Below are positions 26,053 through 36,704 of a DNA stretch of 64,000 bases, piece after piece. The notes below the pieces were generated by a model. It ran no database searches. It had not been told where the DNA came from and saw only the letters and a list, made by a program, of their open reading frames with translations. The first letter of the stretch is position 1. Each line of letters begins with the position of its first letter. The stretch covers positions 1-64,000 of the forward strand of contig CALCOY010000034.1 of assembly GCA_937897325.1 (NCBI GenBank). Reading direction: 5' to 3'. Position numbers and translations under genes: made by a program. This DNA is from an uncultured Shimia sp. (GTDB lineage Bacteria > Pseudomonadota > Alphaproteobacteria > Rhodobacterales > Rhodobacteraceae).

Positions 26053-26900
26053 TGTTTCCGCGTCCCATTGAAAAGTCAGGTGCTGTCGCCCGAGCGGGCT
26101 ATCAGGCCTTCTTGCCGGTTGCCTTGTTCATCTGGCTTTTGCCGCTGATCGCAATCTTCATGACGTCCATCCGTCCGGCGGCGGATATCAATGCGGGCAA
26201 TGTCTTTGGCTGGCCGTCCTCTTTTGAGTTGTTGACGAATTACGTTGCGGTTTTCGAACGCTCGCAGGCCGCGATGTATCTTATGAATTCGTTCCTGATC
26301 ACGATCCCGTCCACGGCGATCTCGGTCGCTTTGGCCTGTCTTGCGGGTTATGCGCTGGCGATCTACCGCTTTCGGGTGGCGCTGCCGCTTTTTTTTCTGT
26401 TCGTGGCGGGGAATTTCGTGCCCTTCCAGATCCTGATGGTGCCGGTGCGGGACATGTCGGTGCAGTCAGGGCTTTATGACACGATCCAGGGGCAGGTTCT
26501 TTTTCATGCCGCGTTCCAGACCGGGTTCTGCACGCTTTTCATGCGGAATTTCATCAAGGCCCTGCCCTTCGATCTGATCGAAAGCGCGCGAGTCGAGGGC
26601 GTCGCAGAATGGAAGATCTTCTGGTACATCGTGCTGCCTCTGATGCGGCCTGCGATCGCGGCGCTGGCGGTGCTGATCTTCACATTTGTCTGGAACGATT
26701 TCTTCTGGGCCAACGTGCTGACGCAAGGTGAGACGGCAAAGCCGATCACGGCGGGGGTGCGCGCGCTGAATGGGCAATTCGTGAACAACTGGCACCTGGT
26801 GTCGGCCGCGTCATTGCTGGCGGCAATGCCCCCGGTAGCAATGTTCTTTCTGATGCAGAAGCATTTCATTGCTGGCCTGACCTTGGGAGCGGTCAAGTGA
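26052..26900 (+). CDS. Sugar ABC transporter permease 2
   Basis: The 282-aa MalG-type permease has six membrane helices. It starts MFPRPIEKSGAVARAGYQAF and carries the EAA loop ESARVEGVAEWKIFWYIVLP. The true ATG (26052) overlaps the stop of permease 1 by one base; the same frame is open far upstream to 25767, but that part lies inside permease 1. The last residues, KHFIAGLTLGAVK, match the conserved end of the family. Confidence 0.92.
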   Translation: MFPRPIEKSGAVARAGYQAFLPVALFIWLLPLIAIFMTSIRPAADINAGNVFGWPSSFELLTNYVAVFERSQAAMYLMNSFLITIPSTAISVALACLAGYALAIYRFRVALPLFFLFVAGNFVPFQILMVPVRDMSVQSGLYDTIQGQVLFHAAFQTGFCTLFMRNFIKALPFDLIESARVEGVAEWKIFWYIVLPLMRPAIAALAVLIFTFVWNDFFWANVLTQGETAKPITAGVRALNGQFVNNWHLVSAASLLAAMPPVAMFFLMQKHFIAGLTLGAVK

Positions 26901-27060
26901 GAGGCTTTGCTCAGATCTCATGCTCGGCGGCACGCCCGGCTGCGCTGACGCGCCCCCATCACGCTGCGATCGTGTTTTGGAAACGGCGGTCGGCGCATCT
27001 GAGCCACCCCTCGGGTCGCCGCAGCCCTTCGTTCAACGGTTCGATCTGGGAACAAATCAG

Positions 27061-28398
27061 ATGAAAATCACCTTCATCGGTGCGGGCAGCACCATTTTCA
27101 TGAAAAACATCATCGGCGACGCCCTGCATTTCGAAGCCCTGCGCGATGCCACCTTCAGCCTGATGGACATCGATGCGCAGCGCTTGGGTGAATCCGAACT
27201 CTTCGTCCAGAAGATGATCGACAAGATGCAGACCGGCGCACGGGTGGAGAAGACGACTAACCAGCGCCAGGCGGTTGAGGGCGCGGATTTTGTCGTCGTG
27301 GCCTTCCAGATCGGCGGCTACAAGCCCTGTACGGTCACCGATTTCGAGATCCCAAAGCAATACGGGCTTCGCCAGACCATCGGGGATACGCTTGGCATCG
27401 GTGGCATTATGCGGGGGCTGCGGACAGTGCCACATCTCTGGCGGTTGGCGGCGGATATAGCAGAGCTGTGTCCCAACGCGCTCATGCTGCAATATGTCAA
27501 CCCGATGGCCATCAACACCTGGGCGCTGGCAGAACGTTATCCGCATGTGAACCAGGTGGGGCTGTGCCATTCGGTTCAGAATACGGTTGAAGAAATCGCT
27601 CATGACCTCGACCTGCCGAAGGATGAGATCACGCACCGGGTGGCGGGCGTTAATCACGTGGCGTTTTTTCTGGAGATCGCCCATCAGGGGCAGGATCTCT
27701 ACCCCGCATTGCGCGAGGGCTACAGGGCCGGGCGCCTGCCAAAGCCGCCGCTTTTGATGCCGCGCTGCGCCAACAAGGTGCGCTATGAGGTGATGGAACA
27801 TCTGGGCTATTTTTGCACCGAAAGTTCAGAGCATCTTGCCGAATATGTGCCGTGGTTCATCAAGGAGGGCCGCGCGGATCTGATCGAGCAATTCTCTGTC
27901 CCGCTGGATGAATATCTTCTGCGTTGCGAGGATCAGATCGTCGGCTGGACCAGCCAAACAACGGATCTGCGTACGGCAGAGATGACCGAGATCCTCAAAA
28001 GCCACGAATTTGCGGCCGACATAATGAATGCCATCGTGACCAACACACCGCTGACCGTGGCGGGCAACCTGCGCAATGCGGGCCAGATGCCGCAATTGCC
28101 GATGGGGGCAGCGGTCGAGGTGCCCTGCCTTGTCGATGCCAATGGCGTGCAGCCTTCGGTCGTGAATGACCTGCCGCCGCAATTGGTGGCGCTGATGCGC
28201 ACGCAGATCAACGTGCAGGAACTGGTCGTGCGGGCGCTGTGTGACGAAGACGTCGAACATATCTATCATGCGGCTATGATGGATCCGCATACGGCGGCGG
28301 AGCTTGATCTGCGCCAGATTCGGGCGATGGTGACGGATCTGCTCGCAGCTCATGGCGACTGGGTGCCGGAATTTGCACGCGTCAGGAAAGCTGCATGA
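27061..28398 (+). CDS. GH4 alpha-galactosidase (MelA type)
   Basis: GH4 enzymes hydrolyse glycosides by an unusual NAD+ and Mn2+-dependent redox route. The 445-aa product has the Rossmann start MKITFIGAGSTIFMKNIIGD, VNPMAINTWAL, the metal-binding CHSVQNT (Cys and His), and NHVAFFLEI. The CHS motif marks the alpha-galactosidase/alpha-glucosidase branch; MelA-like features and the galactose pathway behind it favour alpha-galactosidase. I chose the ATG at 27061 because the Rossmann motif begins there; the frame is open to 26920. The 160-bp gap before it could hold a promoter. Confidence 0.9.
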   Translation: MKITFIGAGSTIFMKNIIGDALHFEALRDATFSLMDIDAQRLGESELFVQKMIDKMQTGARVEKTTNQRQAVEGADFVVVAFQIGGYKPCTVTDFEIPKQYGLRQTIGDTLGIGGIMRGLRTVPHLWRLAADIAELCPNALMLQYVNPMAINTWALAERYPHVNQVGLCHSVQNTVEEIAHDLDLPKDEITHRVAGVNHVAFFLEIAHQGQDLYPALREGYRAGRLPKPPLLMPRCANKVRYEVMEHLGYFCTESSEHLAEYVPWFIKEGRADLIEQFSVPLDEYLLRCEDQIVGWTSQTTDLRTAEMTEILKSHEFAADIMNAIVTNTPLTVAGNLRNAGQMPQLPMGAAVEVPCLVDANGVQPSVVNDLPPQLVALMRTQINVQELVVRALCDEDVEHIYHAAMMDPHTAAELDLRQIRAMVTDLLAAHGDWVPEFARVRKAA

Positions 28399-29162
28399 GT
28401 TTTGTCACATTTCACGACCTCAAAGAGGCGTCTGTATTCATTACCGGCGGCGGCGCGGGCATCGGGGCCTCCCTGACCGAGGGATTTCTGGCGCAAGGGG
28501 CGAAGGTGGCTTTTGTTCAACGCTCTGATGCCAGCGCTTTTTGCGACGAGATGGAGGAAAAGCACGGGGCGAAACCGCTGTTCATCCAGTGCGATATCAC
28601 GGATGTGCCCGCTTTGCAGGACGCGATGGCGCAGACCGCAGAGGCGCATGGGCCCATCACGCGGCTGGTCAACAATGCAGCGAATGACGCGCGGCACAAG
28701 ACGCCCGGCTATACTGTCGCGGATTGGGACAAGGCACAGGCCATCAACCTGCGCCCGCATTTCTTCACCGCGCAGGCGGCGGCCCCGGGCATGAAGGCAG
28801 CGGGCTACGGGGCAATCGTCAATTTCTCTTCGATCAGTTACATGATGGGGAATGCGGGCTATCCCTGCTATGTTGCGGCCAAGGCCGGAATCACCGGCCT
28901 CACCCGTGGTCTCGCGCGCGAGCTTGGCCCGGACGGCATCCGGGTCAACGCGCTGATGCCGGGCTGGGTGCTGACCGACCGGCAGATGCAGCTTTGGGCG
29001 ACGCCCGAGGGTCTGGCTGCGCATCTGGACCGGCAATGCCTGCCGGAACATCTCAAACCACGCGACGTGGTGGACGCGACGCTGTTCCTGTGTTCCGAGG
29101 CGAGCCGGATGATGACCGGTCAGGCCATGGTCGTCGACGGGGGCGTTGTGGTTTCAGGATGA
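28395..29162 (+). CDS. SDR, probable galactose 1-dehydrogenase
   Basis: The 255-aa product has TGGGAGIGASL, LVNNAANDARH, serine in VNFSSISYMMGNAGY, YVAAKAG with Tyr and Lys, and TGQAMVVDGG near the end. This form (NNAAND-R, SISYMMG) resembles the arabinose/galactose dehydrogenases of alphaproteobacterial sugar-acid pathways. Here it would oxidise D-galactose to galactonolactone, between the galactosidases and the lactonase. It overlaps the GH4 gene by 4 nt and the kinase gene by 4 nt. Confidence 0.83.
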   Translation: MSFVTFHDLKEASVFITGGGAGIGASLTEGFLAQGAKVAFVQRSDASAFCDEMEEKHGAKPLFIQCDITDVPALQDAMAQTAEAHGPITRLVNNAANDARHKTPGYTVADWDKAQAINLRPHFFTAQAAAPGMKAAGYGAIVNFSSISYMMGNAGYPCYVAAKAGITGLTRGLARELGPDGIRVNALMPGWVLTDRQMQLWATPEGLAAHLDRQCLPEHLKPRDVVDATLFLCSEASRMMTGQAMVVDGGVVVSG

Positions 29163-30028
29163 GCGATGCGGCCTGGATCGCAGTGGATTGGGGGACCTCC
29201 CATTTGCGCGCCTGGATCATGGGGGCAGAGGGTGCCGTCCTGTCGCAACACGCCTCGGATGATGGGATGGGCACGCTGACCCCTGACGGGTTTGCTCCGG
29301 CGCTGAAGCGACTGGTGGGAGATCTGGACTTGCCGGTGATCGCCTGCGGTATGGCCGGATCGCGGCAAGGCTGGGCTGAGGCGCCTTATGTCGCGGTGCC
29401 GTGCAAACCGCCCGGTCTTGATCAGGCCACGCGGGTCGGCAAGGTGCATATCCTGCCGGGCATGCGGCAGGATCAGCCGCCCGAGGTTATGCGCGGAGAG
29501 GAAACCCAGATCGCCGGGTTTCTGAGCCGGGACAAGGATTTTGACGGGGTCATTTGCCTGCCAGGCACCCATACGAAGTGGGCGCATATCAGCGCGGGCG
29601 AAGTCGTCAGCTTCCGGACGGCCATGTCCGGAGAGCTTTTTGCGCTGCTGGCCGAACGTTCGATCCTGCGCCACTCTGTCGAGGAAGGTTGGGATGCTGC
29701 GTCTTTCCTTCACGCGTTGAGTGAAACGTTGTCGCGCCCCGAAAGCCTTGCGGTCGGATTGTTCGGTATCCGGGCGGCGGATCTTTTGCACGAGGTCGGC
29801 AGTGGGGGTGCCTTTGCGCGCCTATCGGGCCTTCTGATCGGGGCGGAACTGGCGGCGATGCGGCCCTATTGGTTGGGCCAACAGGTGGCCGTGATCGGCG
29901 CCGATCGCGTCGCGCGCATTTACGAGCAGGCGCTGGCCGCTCAGGGTGTTGCAGTGCGGCTGCATGAAGGTGACGAGATGACATTGCTTGGCCTGAAGGC
30001 CGCGCATCGCGCGTTGGAGGGGGCATGA
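29159..30028 (+). CDS. dgoK: 2-dehydro-3-deoxygalactonokinase
   Basis: DgoK phosphorylates 2-keto-3-deoxygalactonate in the De Ley-Doudoroff pathway. The 289-aa product has the ASKHA-type ATP-binding start [16 protein letters not shown], then [31 protein letters not shown] and [12 protein letters not shown], all characteristic of DgoK. The start at 29159 overlaps the preceding SDR stop by 4 nt; the long upstream extension of this frame lies inside the SDR gene. Its 3' end overlaps dgoA by 4 nt. Confidence 0.94.
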   Translation: MSDAAWIAVDWGTSHLRAWIMGAEGAVLSQHASDDGMGTLTPDGFAPALKRLVGDLDLPVIACGMAGSRQGWAEAPYVAVPCKPPGLDQATRVGKVHILPGMRQDQPPEVMRGEETQIAGFLSRDKDFDGVICLPGTHTKWAHISAGEVVSFRTAMSGELFALLAERSILRHSVEEGWDAASFLHALSETLSRPESLAVGLFGIRAADLLHEVGSGGAFARLSGLLIGAELAAMRPYWLGQQVAVIGADRVARIYEQALAAQGVAVRLHEGDEMTLLGLKAAHRALEGA

Positions 30029-30639
30029 GCCGCAACATCATCGCCATATTGCGCGGTATTGAGCCGAATGCGGCTGTGCCTGTGGCCGAGGCGCTGATCG
30101 AAACCGGGATCGACAGGATCGAGGTGCCGCTGAATTCGCCCGATCCCTTCGACAGCATCGCGGCGATGGTTGGGGCCTTCGGTCAAAAGGCGCTGATCGG
30201 CGCGGGCACGGTATTGGATGCAGCAGCCGTCGGAAGGCTGAAAACCATCGGGGCGCGTATGGTTGTGTCACCTGAGTGTAATCGAGAGGTGATCGCAGCG
30301 GCCAAGGCGGCTGGTATGGCCTCTTTTCCAGGTGTCTTCACGCCCACGGAATGCTTTGCTGCGTTGCGCCATGGGGCGGACGGGCTCAAGATCTTTCCAG
30401 CCGATCTGATGGGACCGCCCGGCCTTAGAGCCCTGTGCGCGGTGCTGCCGGAAGAGGCGCAGGTCTATGCCGTGGGCGGGGCGGGACCTGACACTTTTGC
30501 GGATTGGTTCGCGGCAGGGGCGACGGGTTTTGGCATCGGTTCGGCCCTTTACAAGCCTGGGATGGATTTGGTCGACGTTGTCGCGCGGGCTGAAACGATC
30601 GTTGCGGCCTATGACGAGGCAGCCAATGCAGGTCTTTGA
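30025..30639 (+). CDS. dgoA: 2-dehydro-3-deoxy-6-phosphogalactonate aldolase
   Basis: DgoA splits KDPGal into pyruvate and glyceraldehyde-3-phosphate. The 204-aa product is a small (beta/alpha)8 class I aldolase with the catalytic Glu in [13 protein letters not shown] (about residue 33) and the Schiff-base Lys in [15 protein letters not shown] (about 121). The phosphate-binding [20 protein letters not shown] comes later. Length and motifs fit DgoA rather than Eda. It overlaps dgoK by 4 nt and the lactonase gene by 14 nt. Confidence 0.94.
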   Translation: MSRNIIAILRGIEPNAAVPVAEALIETGIDRIEVPLNSPDPFDSIAAMVGAFGQKALIGAGTVLDAAAVGRLKTIGARMVVSPECNREVIAAAKAAGMASFPGVFTPTECFAALRHGADGLKIFPADLMGPPGLRALCAVLPEEAQVYAVGGAGPDTFADWFAAGATGFGIGSALYKPGMDLVDVVARAETIVAAYDEAANAGL

Positions 30640-31450
30640 TGACCGGGTCTGCGTATTGGGCGAGGGCCCGCTTTGGCACCCCGAAAGGCAAGAGCTGTTC
30701 TGGTTCGACATTTTGGGCAAACGGCTTTTGTCGAAAGCGCGGGTCTGGTCTTTTGACGAACAAGTCAGCGCGGCGGGCTGGGTCGATCGGGACATGCTGC
30801 TGGTGGCCTCCGAAACGGGGCTATGGCGCTTTGATCTTTCGACCGGCGCGCGCGATCTGGTGGCCGCGCTTGAGGCGGACACTCCCGTGACGCGATCAAA
30901 TGATGGGCGTGCGGATCCCTTCGGCGGGTTCTGGATTGGGACGATGGGCAAGGCGTCAGAGCCGCGGGCGGGGGCAATCTATCGCTATTTCAGAGGCGAT
31001 CTGCGCCGTCTTGTCGATCGCGTGACGGTCAGCAATTCCATCTGTTTTTCGCCCGATGGCACCTTCGCCTACTACACCGATACCTGGTCGCAGCAGATCA
31101 TGCGGCAGGCTTTGGATGGTCAGGGCTGGCCGGCTGGCGAGGCATCGGTCTTTGTCGACCTAAAGGCCGAGGGTCTGAACCCCGACGGGTCGGTCGTGGA
31201 TGCGACGGGCTGTCTCTGGAACGCGCAATGGGGCGCTGCGCGGGTGGCGCGCTATGGGCCGGACGGCGCGTTCATGGACGCGGTGCCCGTACCAGCAAGC
31301 CAGGCCTCTTGTCCGGCTTTCGGTGGCTATGATCTGGACATCCTCCACGTGACAAGCGCTGCCGTGGGCTTGGATGAGGATGGCGCAGGCCAGACATTCT
31401 CGATGAAGCTGGACGTCAAAGGGCAGGCCGAGCAGCGGGTGATCCTGTGA
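30626..31450 (+). CDS. SMP-30/gluconolactonase-family lactonase
   Basis: The 274-aa product is a six-bladed propeller of the SMP-30/regucalcin family. The metal-binding residues are visible as [18 protein letters not shown] (Glu), [18 protein letters not shown] (Asn and Asp), [18 protein letters not shown] and [18 protein letters not shown]. Here it probably opens galactonolactone to galactonate after the dehydrogenase step. Start is ATG 30626 inside the end of dgoA; an earlier in-frame ATG at 30611 is possible. Confidence 0.9.
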   Translation: MQVFDDRVCVLGEGPLWHPERQELFWFDILGKRLLSKARVWSFDEQVSAAGWVDRDMLLVASETGLWRFDLSTGARDLVAALEADTPVTRSNDGRADPFGGFWIGTMGKASEPRAGAIYRYFRGDLRRLVDRVTVSNSICFSPDGTFAYYTDTWSQQIMRQALDGQGWPAGEASVFVDLKAEGLNPDGSVVDATGCLWNAQWGAARVARYGPDGAFMDAVPVPASQASCPAFGGYDLDILHVTSAAVGLDEDGAGQTFSMKLDVKGQAEQRVIL

Positions 31451-33351
31451 AGCGTACGCTTGGCACCTGCTATTATCCCGAACACTGGCCGGAAGAGATC
31501 TGGGCGGAGGATGCAGCCCGCATGGCTGATCTGGGCCTGACCTGGGTGCGGATCGGGGAATTTGCGTGGCGGCGGATCGAACCGGGGCCTGGTGAATTTG
31601 ACTGGGGCTGGCTCGACCGCGCGATCGAGATCTTGGGCGACGCAGGGCTGCGGATCGTGCTGGGCACACCCACAGCGACGCCGCCGCGCTGGACACTGGA
31701 CCGGCACCCCGACATGCTGGCTGTGGATGTCGAGGGACGTCCCCGCGGGTTCGGATCCCGGCGGCATTACTGCTTTAGCCATGCGGGATATCTTGCTGAA
31801 AGCAAAAGGATTACCGCGGCGCTGGCGGAGCGCTACGGGCGCAATCCCCACATCGCAGCCTGGCAGACGGACAATGAATATGGCTGCCACGACACGATCC
31901 TGAGCTATTCCGAAGCGGCGCGGCATGCCTTTCGGGACTGGCTTGCCGAGCGATACGGGACGGTCGCTGTACTGAATGCGGCCTGGGGGAATGTGTTCTG
32001 GTCGATAGCCTATAACAGCTTTGACCAGGTCGACCTGCCCAACCTGACGGTGACTGAGGCGAACCCGGCACATGGCCTGGCCTTCCGGCGGTTTTCCTCG
32101 GATCAGGTTGTCGCGTTCAACCGGGCGCAGGTCGATATCATTCGCGCCGCCTCTGACGCGCCGGTCATGCACAATTACATGGGTCGCATCACCGATTTTG
32201 ACCATTTCGAGGTGGGTGAGGATCTCGACTTTGCGACCTGGGACAGCTATCCGCTGGGTTTTCTCGAAGACCGGGTGGGGGCCACTCCGCAGGATCAGCG
32301 CCACTTTGCAAGGCAGGGGGATCCCGATTTTCAGGCCTTCCACCATGATCTCTATCGTGCGGTGGGCAAAGGGCGCTGGTGGGTCGTGGAACAGCAGCCC
32401 GGTCCGGTGAATTGGGCGCCATCGAACCCTGCGCCCTTGCCCGGTATGGTGCGTCTTTGGACGTGGGAGGCCTTTGCCCACGGGGCCGAAGCCGTGTGTT
32501 ACTTCCGGTGGCGGCAGGCGCCTTTTGCGCAAGAGCAGATGCATGCTGGCCTTCTGCGGCCCGATCATGCTGAAGCCCCGGGGATGACGGAGGCGCGGCA
32601 GGTGATGGCGGAGATCGCGGACGCACCCGATGTCGTGCCAAAACAGGCACCGGTCGCGTTGATCTTCGATTACGACGCGGATGCAGCCTGGGCGGTGCAG
32701 CCCCACGGTATGGACCTCAGCTATTTCGGGCTGGTCTTTGATATGTACCGCGCCCTGCGTGGCCTCGGGCTGTCGATCGATATCGTTTCGACTCAGCAGC
32801 GGGATTTTGATGGCTATCGGCTGATCTGCGCGCCCGGGCTTGTGCATATGTCAGACGATCTGAAGGCGGCCTTGGCGCGCGCGGATCAGCAGGTGCTGCT
32901 TGGCCCGCGCAGTGGGGCGCGAGATGCGGAGTTTTCGATCCCTGTGCCTTTGCCGCCGGATCTGCCCGACGTCGATCTGTGTGTGACGCGTGTTGAGAGC
33001 CTGCGGGCGGATATGCCGCGACCCCTTGCAGGGGGTGGGGCGGTGCAGTTTTATCGCGAAGAGATAGAAGGGAGTGGGGCGCCATTGCTGCAGACCGAGG
33101 ACGGCGATGTGGTGGCGCTGAAGGTGTCAGACAGCACGACCTATCTGGCGGCCTGGTGCGATGCCAAGGGGTTAGGACGGCTGTTGAAAGACCTCTGCTT
33201 TGCGGCTGGTCTGGCGACCATGGATCTGCCGCGTGGCTTGCGGTGCCGGGAGGCGGGCGACGCGCGATATTGGTTCAATTACAACCCACACCCGATTGAG
33301 TTCGAAGGGTTCAAGCTTCCCGCAGCGGGTGTGTTTCGGCAGGCAATGTAG
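31447..33351 (+). CDS. GH42 beta-galactosidase
   Basis: The 634-aa product has the GH42 architecture: an N-terminal TIM barrel (residues 1-~380), a trimerisation domain (~390-570) and a small C-terminal beta domain. The start GTCYYPEHWPEEIWAEDAARM is the family signature. The acid/base Glu lies in AAWQTDNEYGCHDT (about 144) and the nucleophile Glu in FAQEQMHAGLL (about 362). It would release galactose from beta-galactosides and so complement the GH4 alpha-galactosidase. No signal peptide is visible, so it acts in the cytoplasm on imported sugars. It overlaps the lactonase gene by 4 nt. Confidence 0.95.
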   Translation: MKRTLGTCYYPEHWPEEIWAEDAARMADLGLTWVRIGEFAWRRIEPGPGEFDWGWLDRAIEILGDAGLRIVLGTPTATPPRWTLDRHPDMLAVDVEGRPRGFGSRRHYCFSHAGYLAESKRITAALAERYGRNPHIAAWQTDNEYGCHDTILSYSEAARHAFRDWLAERYGTVAVLNAAWGNVFWSIAYNSFDQVDLPNLTVTEANPAHGLAFRRFSSDQVVAFNRAQVDIIRAASDAPVMHNYMGRITDFDHFEVGEDLDFATWDSYPLGFLEDRVGATPQDQRHFARQGDPDFQAFHHDLYRAVGKGRWWVVEQQPGPVNWAPSNPAPLPGMVRLWTWEAFAHGAEAVCYFRWRQAPFAQEQMHAGLLRPDHAEAPGMTEARQVMAEIADAPDVVPKQAPVALIFDYDADAAWAVQPHGMDLSYFGLVFDMYRALRGLGLSIDIVSTQQRDFDGYRLICAPGLVHMSDDLKAALARADQQVLLGPRSGARDAEFSIPVPLPPDLPDVDLCVTRVESLRADMPRPLAGGGAVQFYREEIEGSGAPLLQTEDGDVVALKVSDSTTYLAAWCDAKGLGRLLKDLCFAAGLATMDLPRGLRCREAGDARYWFNYNPHPIEFEGFKLPAAGVFRQAM

Positions 33352-33363
33352 CGCCTGCCGAAA
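33334..33363. terminator. Hairpin across the GH42 stop codon, between convergent genes
   Basis: TTTCGGCAGGC (33334-33344) and GCCTGCCGAAA (33353-33363) form a perfect 11-bp stem with an 8-nt loop that contains most of the GH42 stop codon. No T-run follows on either strand beyond the stem itself. It sits 12 bp past the ilvC stop on the other strand and may stop or protect both transcripts. Confidence 0.55.
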
Positions 33364-33374
33364 CCGCAGAGCGA

Positions 33375-34472
<1,098 letters not shown>

Positions 34473-34528
34473 TTATTGGTGTTTGGGCATACAAGTCATG
34501 CGAAAAATAATCGGAAACCGAAATAATC

Positions 34529-34984
34529 ATGCTCGATGATATTGATCGGCGGATTTTGCGCCAATGGCAGGCAGAGCCGACCCTGGCTCCGGCAGAGCTT
34601 GCTGAACGGGCGCGGGTCAGCACAGGACAACTGGCGCGGCGACAGGCGAAATTGCGGGAGGCGGGGCTGGTCACCGGGGTGCGTGCCGTCATCGACTGGG
34701 CTGCTTTGGGCTATGCGGTTGAGGTGTCCTTGCGGATTACTCTGGACAAGACGCAGGCCCGCGCTTTCGATGATTTCATCGAGGCAGCGCGCGAGGTGCC
34801 AGAGGTGATTGAGATCCAGACCTTTCTGGGCCGGGTTGACATACGTCTGTCCGTCATCGCGCGGGACATGCCGCATTACCAGCACCTTTACCGCAGCCGG
34901 ATCCTGACGCTGCCGCATATCGCAGATATCGAAGCGCTGATGCATGTGGCGCGCATCAAAAGCGATGAGGGCCTGCCACTGTGA
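34529..34984 (+). CDS. Lrp/AsnC-family regulator 1
   Basis: The 151-aa product has the AsnC HTH at the N-terminus (MLDDIDRRILRQWQAEPT, VSTGQLARRQAKLREAGLV) and a RAM/AsnC ligand-binding domain behind it (VPEVIEIQTFLGRVDIRLSV). It sits divergently to ilvC, and Lrp-type proteins often control branched-chain amino-acid genes, so ilvC is a reasonable target. The next gene, another Lrp/AsnC protein, overlaps its stop codon, so the two may form hetero-oligomers. Confidence 0.9.
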   Translation: MLDDIDRRILRQWQAEPTLAPAELAERARVSTGQLARRQAKLREAGLVTGVRAVIDWAALGYAVEVSLRITLDKTQARAFDDFIEAAREVPEVIEIQTFLGRVDIRLSVIARDMPHYQHLYRSRILTLPHIADIEALMHVARIKSDEGLPL

Positions 34985-35451
34985 TTGATCTGGACGAGAC
35001 CGATTTCGCGATATTGCGGGCGCTGTCTGACGATGCAGCGCAGGGGGCGGGGGCGATTGGCCGGTCCTGCGGGCTGTCCCAGCCTGCGGCGTGGCGGCGG
35101 ATCAGGCGGCTGCGCGAGGCCGGTGTGATCCGAGGGCATCAATTGCGCCTGAACAGCGATGCCTTGGGGTTTGGGGTGACCGTTTTTCTGGGCGTGAAAC
35201 TGGCCACGAAAGGGCGGGTGAGCCTTGAGGATTTCGAACGCGCAGTCAGTGCTATCCCCGAGGTGCAGACCGTTGAACACGTACTTGGTCTTTATGACTA
35301 CCGGTTGCGCGTCGTGGCGCGGGATCTGCCGGATTTTGAACGGGTCCTTCGTCGACGCATCATGACATTGCCGGGCGCGGGCGAGGTGGAGGCGAACGTT
35401 CTGTTGACGGAAGAGCGCCGGATGGGTCCGCTTGGGGGGCCATTGGGTTAG
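34981..35451 (+). CDS. Lrp/AsnC-family regulator 2
   Basis: The 156-aa product is a second Lrp/AsnC protein: MIDLDETDFAILRALSDDA, SCGLSQPAAWRRIRRLREAGVI (HTH) and VQTVEHVLGLYDYRLRVVARDLPDF in the ligand-binding domain. It starts with GTG at 34981, overlapping the stop of regulator 1 by 4 nt. The two are different enough to be old paralogues rather than a recent duplication. Confidence 0.9.
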   Translation: MIDLDETDFAILRALSDDAAQGAGAIGRSCGLSQPAAWRRIRRLREAGVIRGHQLRLNSDALGFGVTVFLGVKLATKGRVSLEDFERAVSAIPEVQTVEHVLGLYDYRLRVVARDLPDFERVLRRRIMTLPGAGEVEANVLLTEERRMGPLGGPLG

Positions 35452-35576
35452 GATCTGCGCCGAGGGTTTCCGATGGGCGCGCTTGGGCTGCTGCAAGGCG
35501 CGATGTATACACAAGTAGACTTTGCCATGTCGGATCGTGGCCTGTATCTGATCCGATAAACGCAGGGGAGGATATC

Positions 35577-36704
35577 ATGGCCGCATTGCTTGAACATGTG
35601 GACCCGAACGGGTTGGAAGAATTTTCGGTGGTGTTTACCGACCGGTCGCTCAACCACATGAGCGGTGCGTTTCAGCAGGTCATGAACGACATCTCATCCA
35701 TGCTCAAAGAGGTTTACGCGGCGGATGCTGTTGTCATCGTGCCGGGTGGTGGGACCTTTGGCATGGAAGCCGTGGCGCGGCAGTTTGCGCGGGACGCAAG
35801 CGTGCTGGTCGTTCGCAATGGCTGGTTCAGCTATCGCTGGTCGCAGATTTTCGAAACTGGCGGGCTGACCGCCAAGACAACCGTGCTGAAGGCGCGTCAG
35901 AGGGGCAATGTGTCCCCGTCGCCTTTTGCGCCGCGTCCGATTGATGAAGTCGTCGAGACCATCCGTGAGGAAAAGCCCGACATGATTTTTGCCCCGCATG
36001 TGGAAACCAGTGCGGGCGTGATCCTCCCTGACGAATATGTAGCGCAGATGGCCGAAGCAGCGCATGACGTGGGTGCGCTGATGGTTCTGGATTGCATCGC
36101 CTCGGGTTGTGCCTGGATCGACATGCGCAAACTGGGCGTCGACGTCTTGATCTCTGCCCCGCAGAAGGGATGGAGTGCCTCGCCCTGTGCGGGCCTTGTC
36201 ATGCTGTCGGACCGTGCGGTGGCGCGGATGGGTGAGACCCAATCTGACAGCTTTGCGATCGATCTGGGCAAATGGCACCAGATCATGCAGGCCTATGAGG
36301 GCGGCGGGCACGCTTATCACGCGACGATGCCGACGGATGCCCTGCGCGATTTCCGCGACACGATGATCGAGACGCGCGACTTCGGCTTTGACAAGCTGAA
36401 GGCCGCACAATGGGCACTGGGCGATGCGGTGCGCGGTATGATGAAGGAGAAGGGCGTCGTGTCGGTGGCCGCAGACGGTTTCGGTGCGCCCGGTGTGGTG
36501 GTCTGTTACACGGCTGATCCCGAGATCCAGACCGGCAAACGCTTTGCGGCGGAAGGCATGCAGATCGCGGCGGGGGTGCCGCTGCAATGCGATGAGCCTG
36601 CGGATTTCCGGACATTTCGGTTGGGGCTTTTCGGGCTGGACAAGCTTTATGACGTTAACGGCACTGTGAACCGCTTGCGCCGAGTGGCCGATCAGGTGCT
36701 GTGA
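35577..36704 (+). CDS. Class V aminotransferase (alanine/serine-glyoxylate type)
   Basis: The 375-aa PLP enzyme has VIVPGGGTFGMEAVARQF, FAPHVETSAGVILPDEY, LDCIASGCAWIDM and the PLP-binding Lys in SAPQKGWSASPCAG (about residue 196). Class V members of this group use glyoxylate as acceptor and alanine, serine or aspartate as donor; the donor cannot be fixed here. AGGGGAGG lies 6-7 nt before the ATG. Its last 13 nt overlap the convergent Nudix gene. Confidence 0.87.
   Translation: MAALLEHVDPNGLEEFSVVFTDRSLNHMSGAFQQVMNDISSMLKEVYAADAVVIVPGGGTFGMEAVARQFARDASVLVVRNGWFSYRWSQIFETGGLTAKTTVLKARQRGNVSPSPFAPRPIDEVVETIREEKPDMIFAPHVETSAGVILPDEYVAQMAEAAHDVGALMVLDCIASGCAWIDMRKLGVDVLISAPQKGWSASPCAGLVMLSDRAVARMGETQSDSFAIDLGKWHQIMQAYEGGGHAYHATMPTDALRDFRDTMIETRDFGFDKLKAAQWALGDAVRGMMKEKGVVSVAADGFGAPGVVVCYTADPEIQTGKRFAAEGMQIAAGVPLQCDEPADFRTFRLGLFGLDKLYDVNGTVNRLRRVADQVL

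Noticed and set aside
31327-32847. 506-aa open frame antisense to the GH42 gene
   Set aside because: It lies wholly over the strongly supported GH42 and lactonase genes, is Pro/Arg/His-rich as expected of the complement of GC-rich coding sequence, and has no motif.
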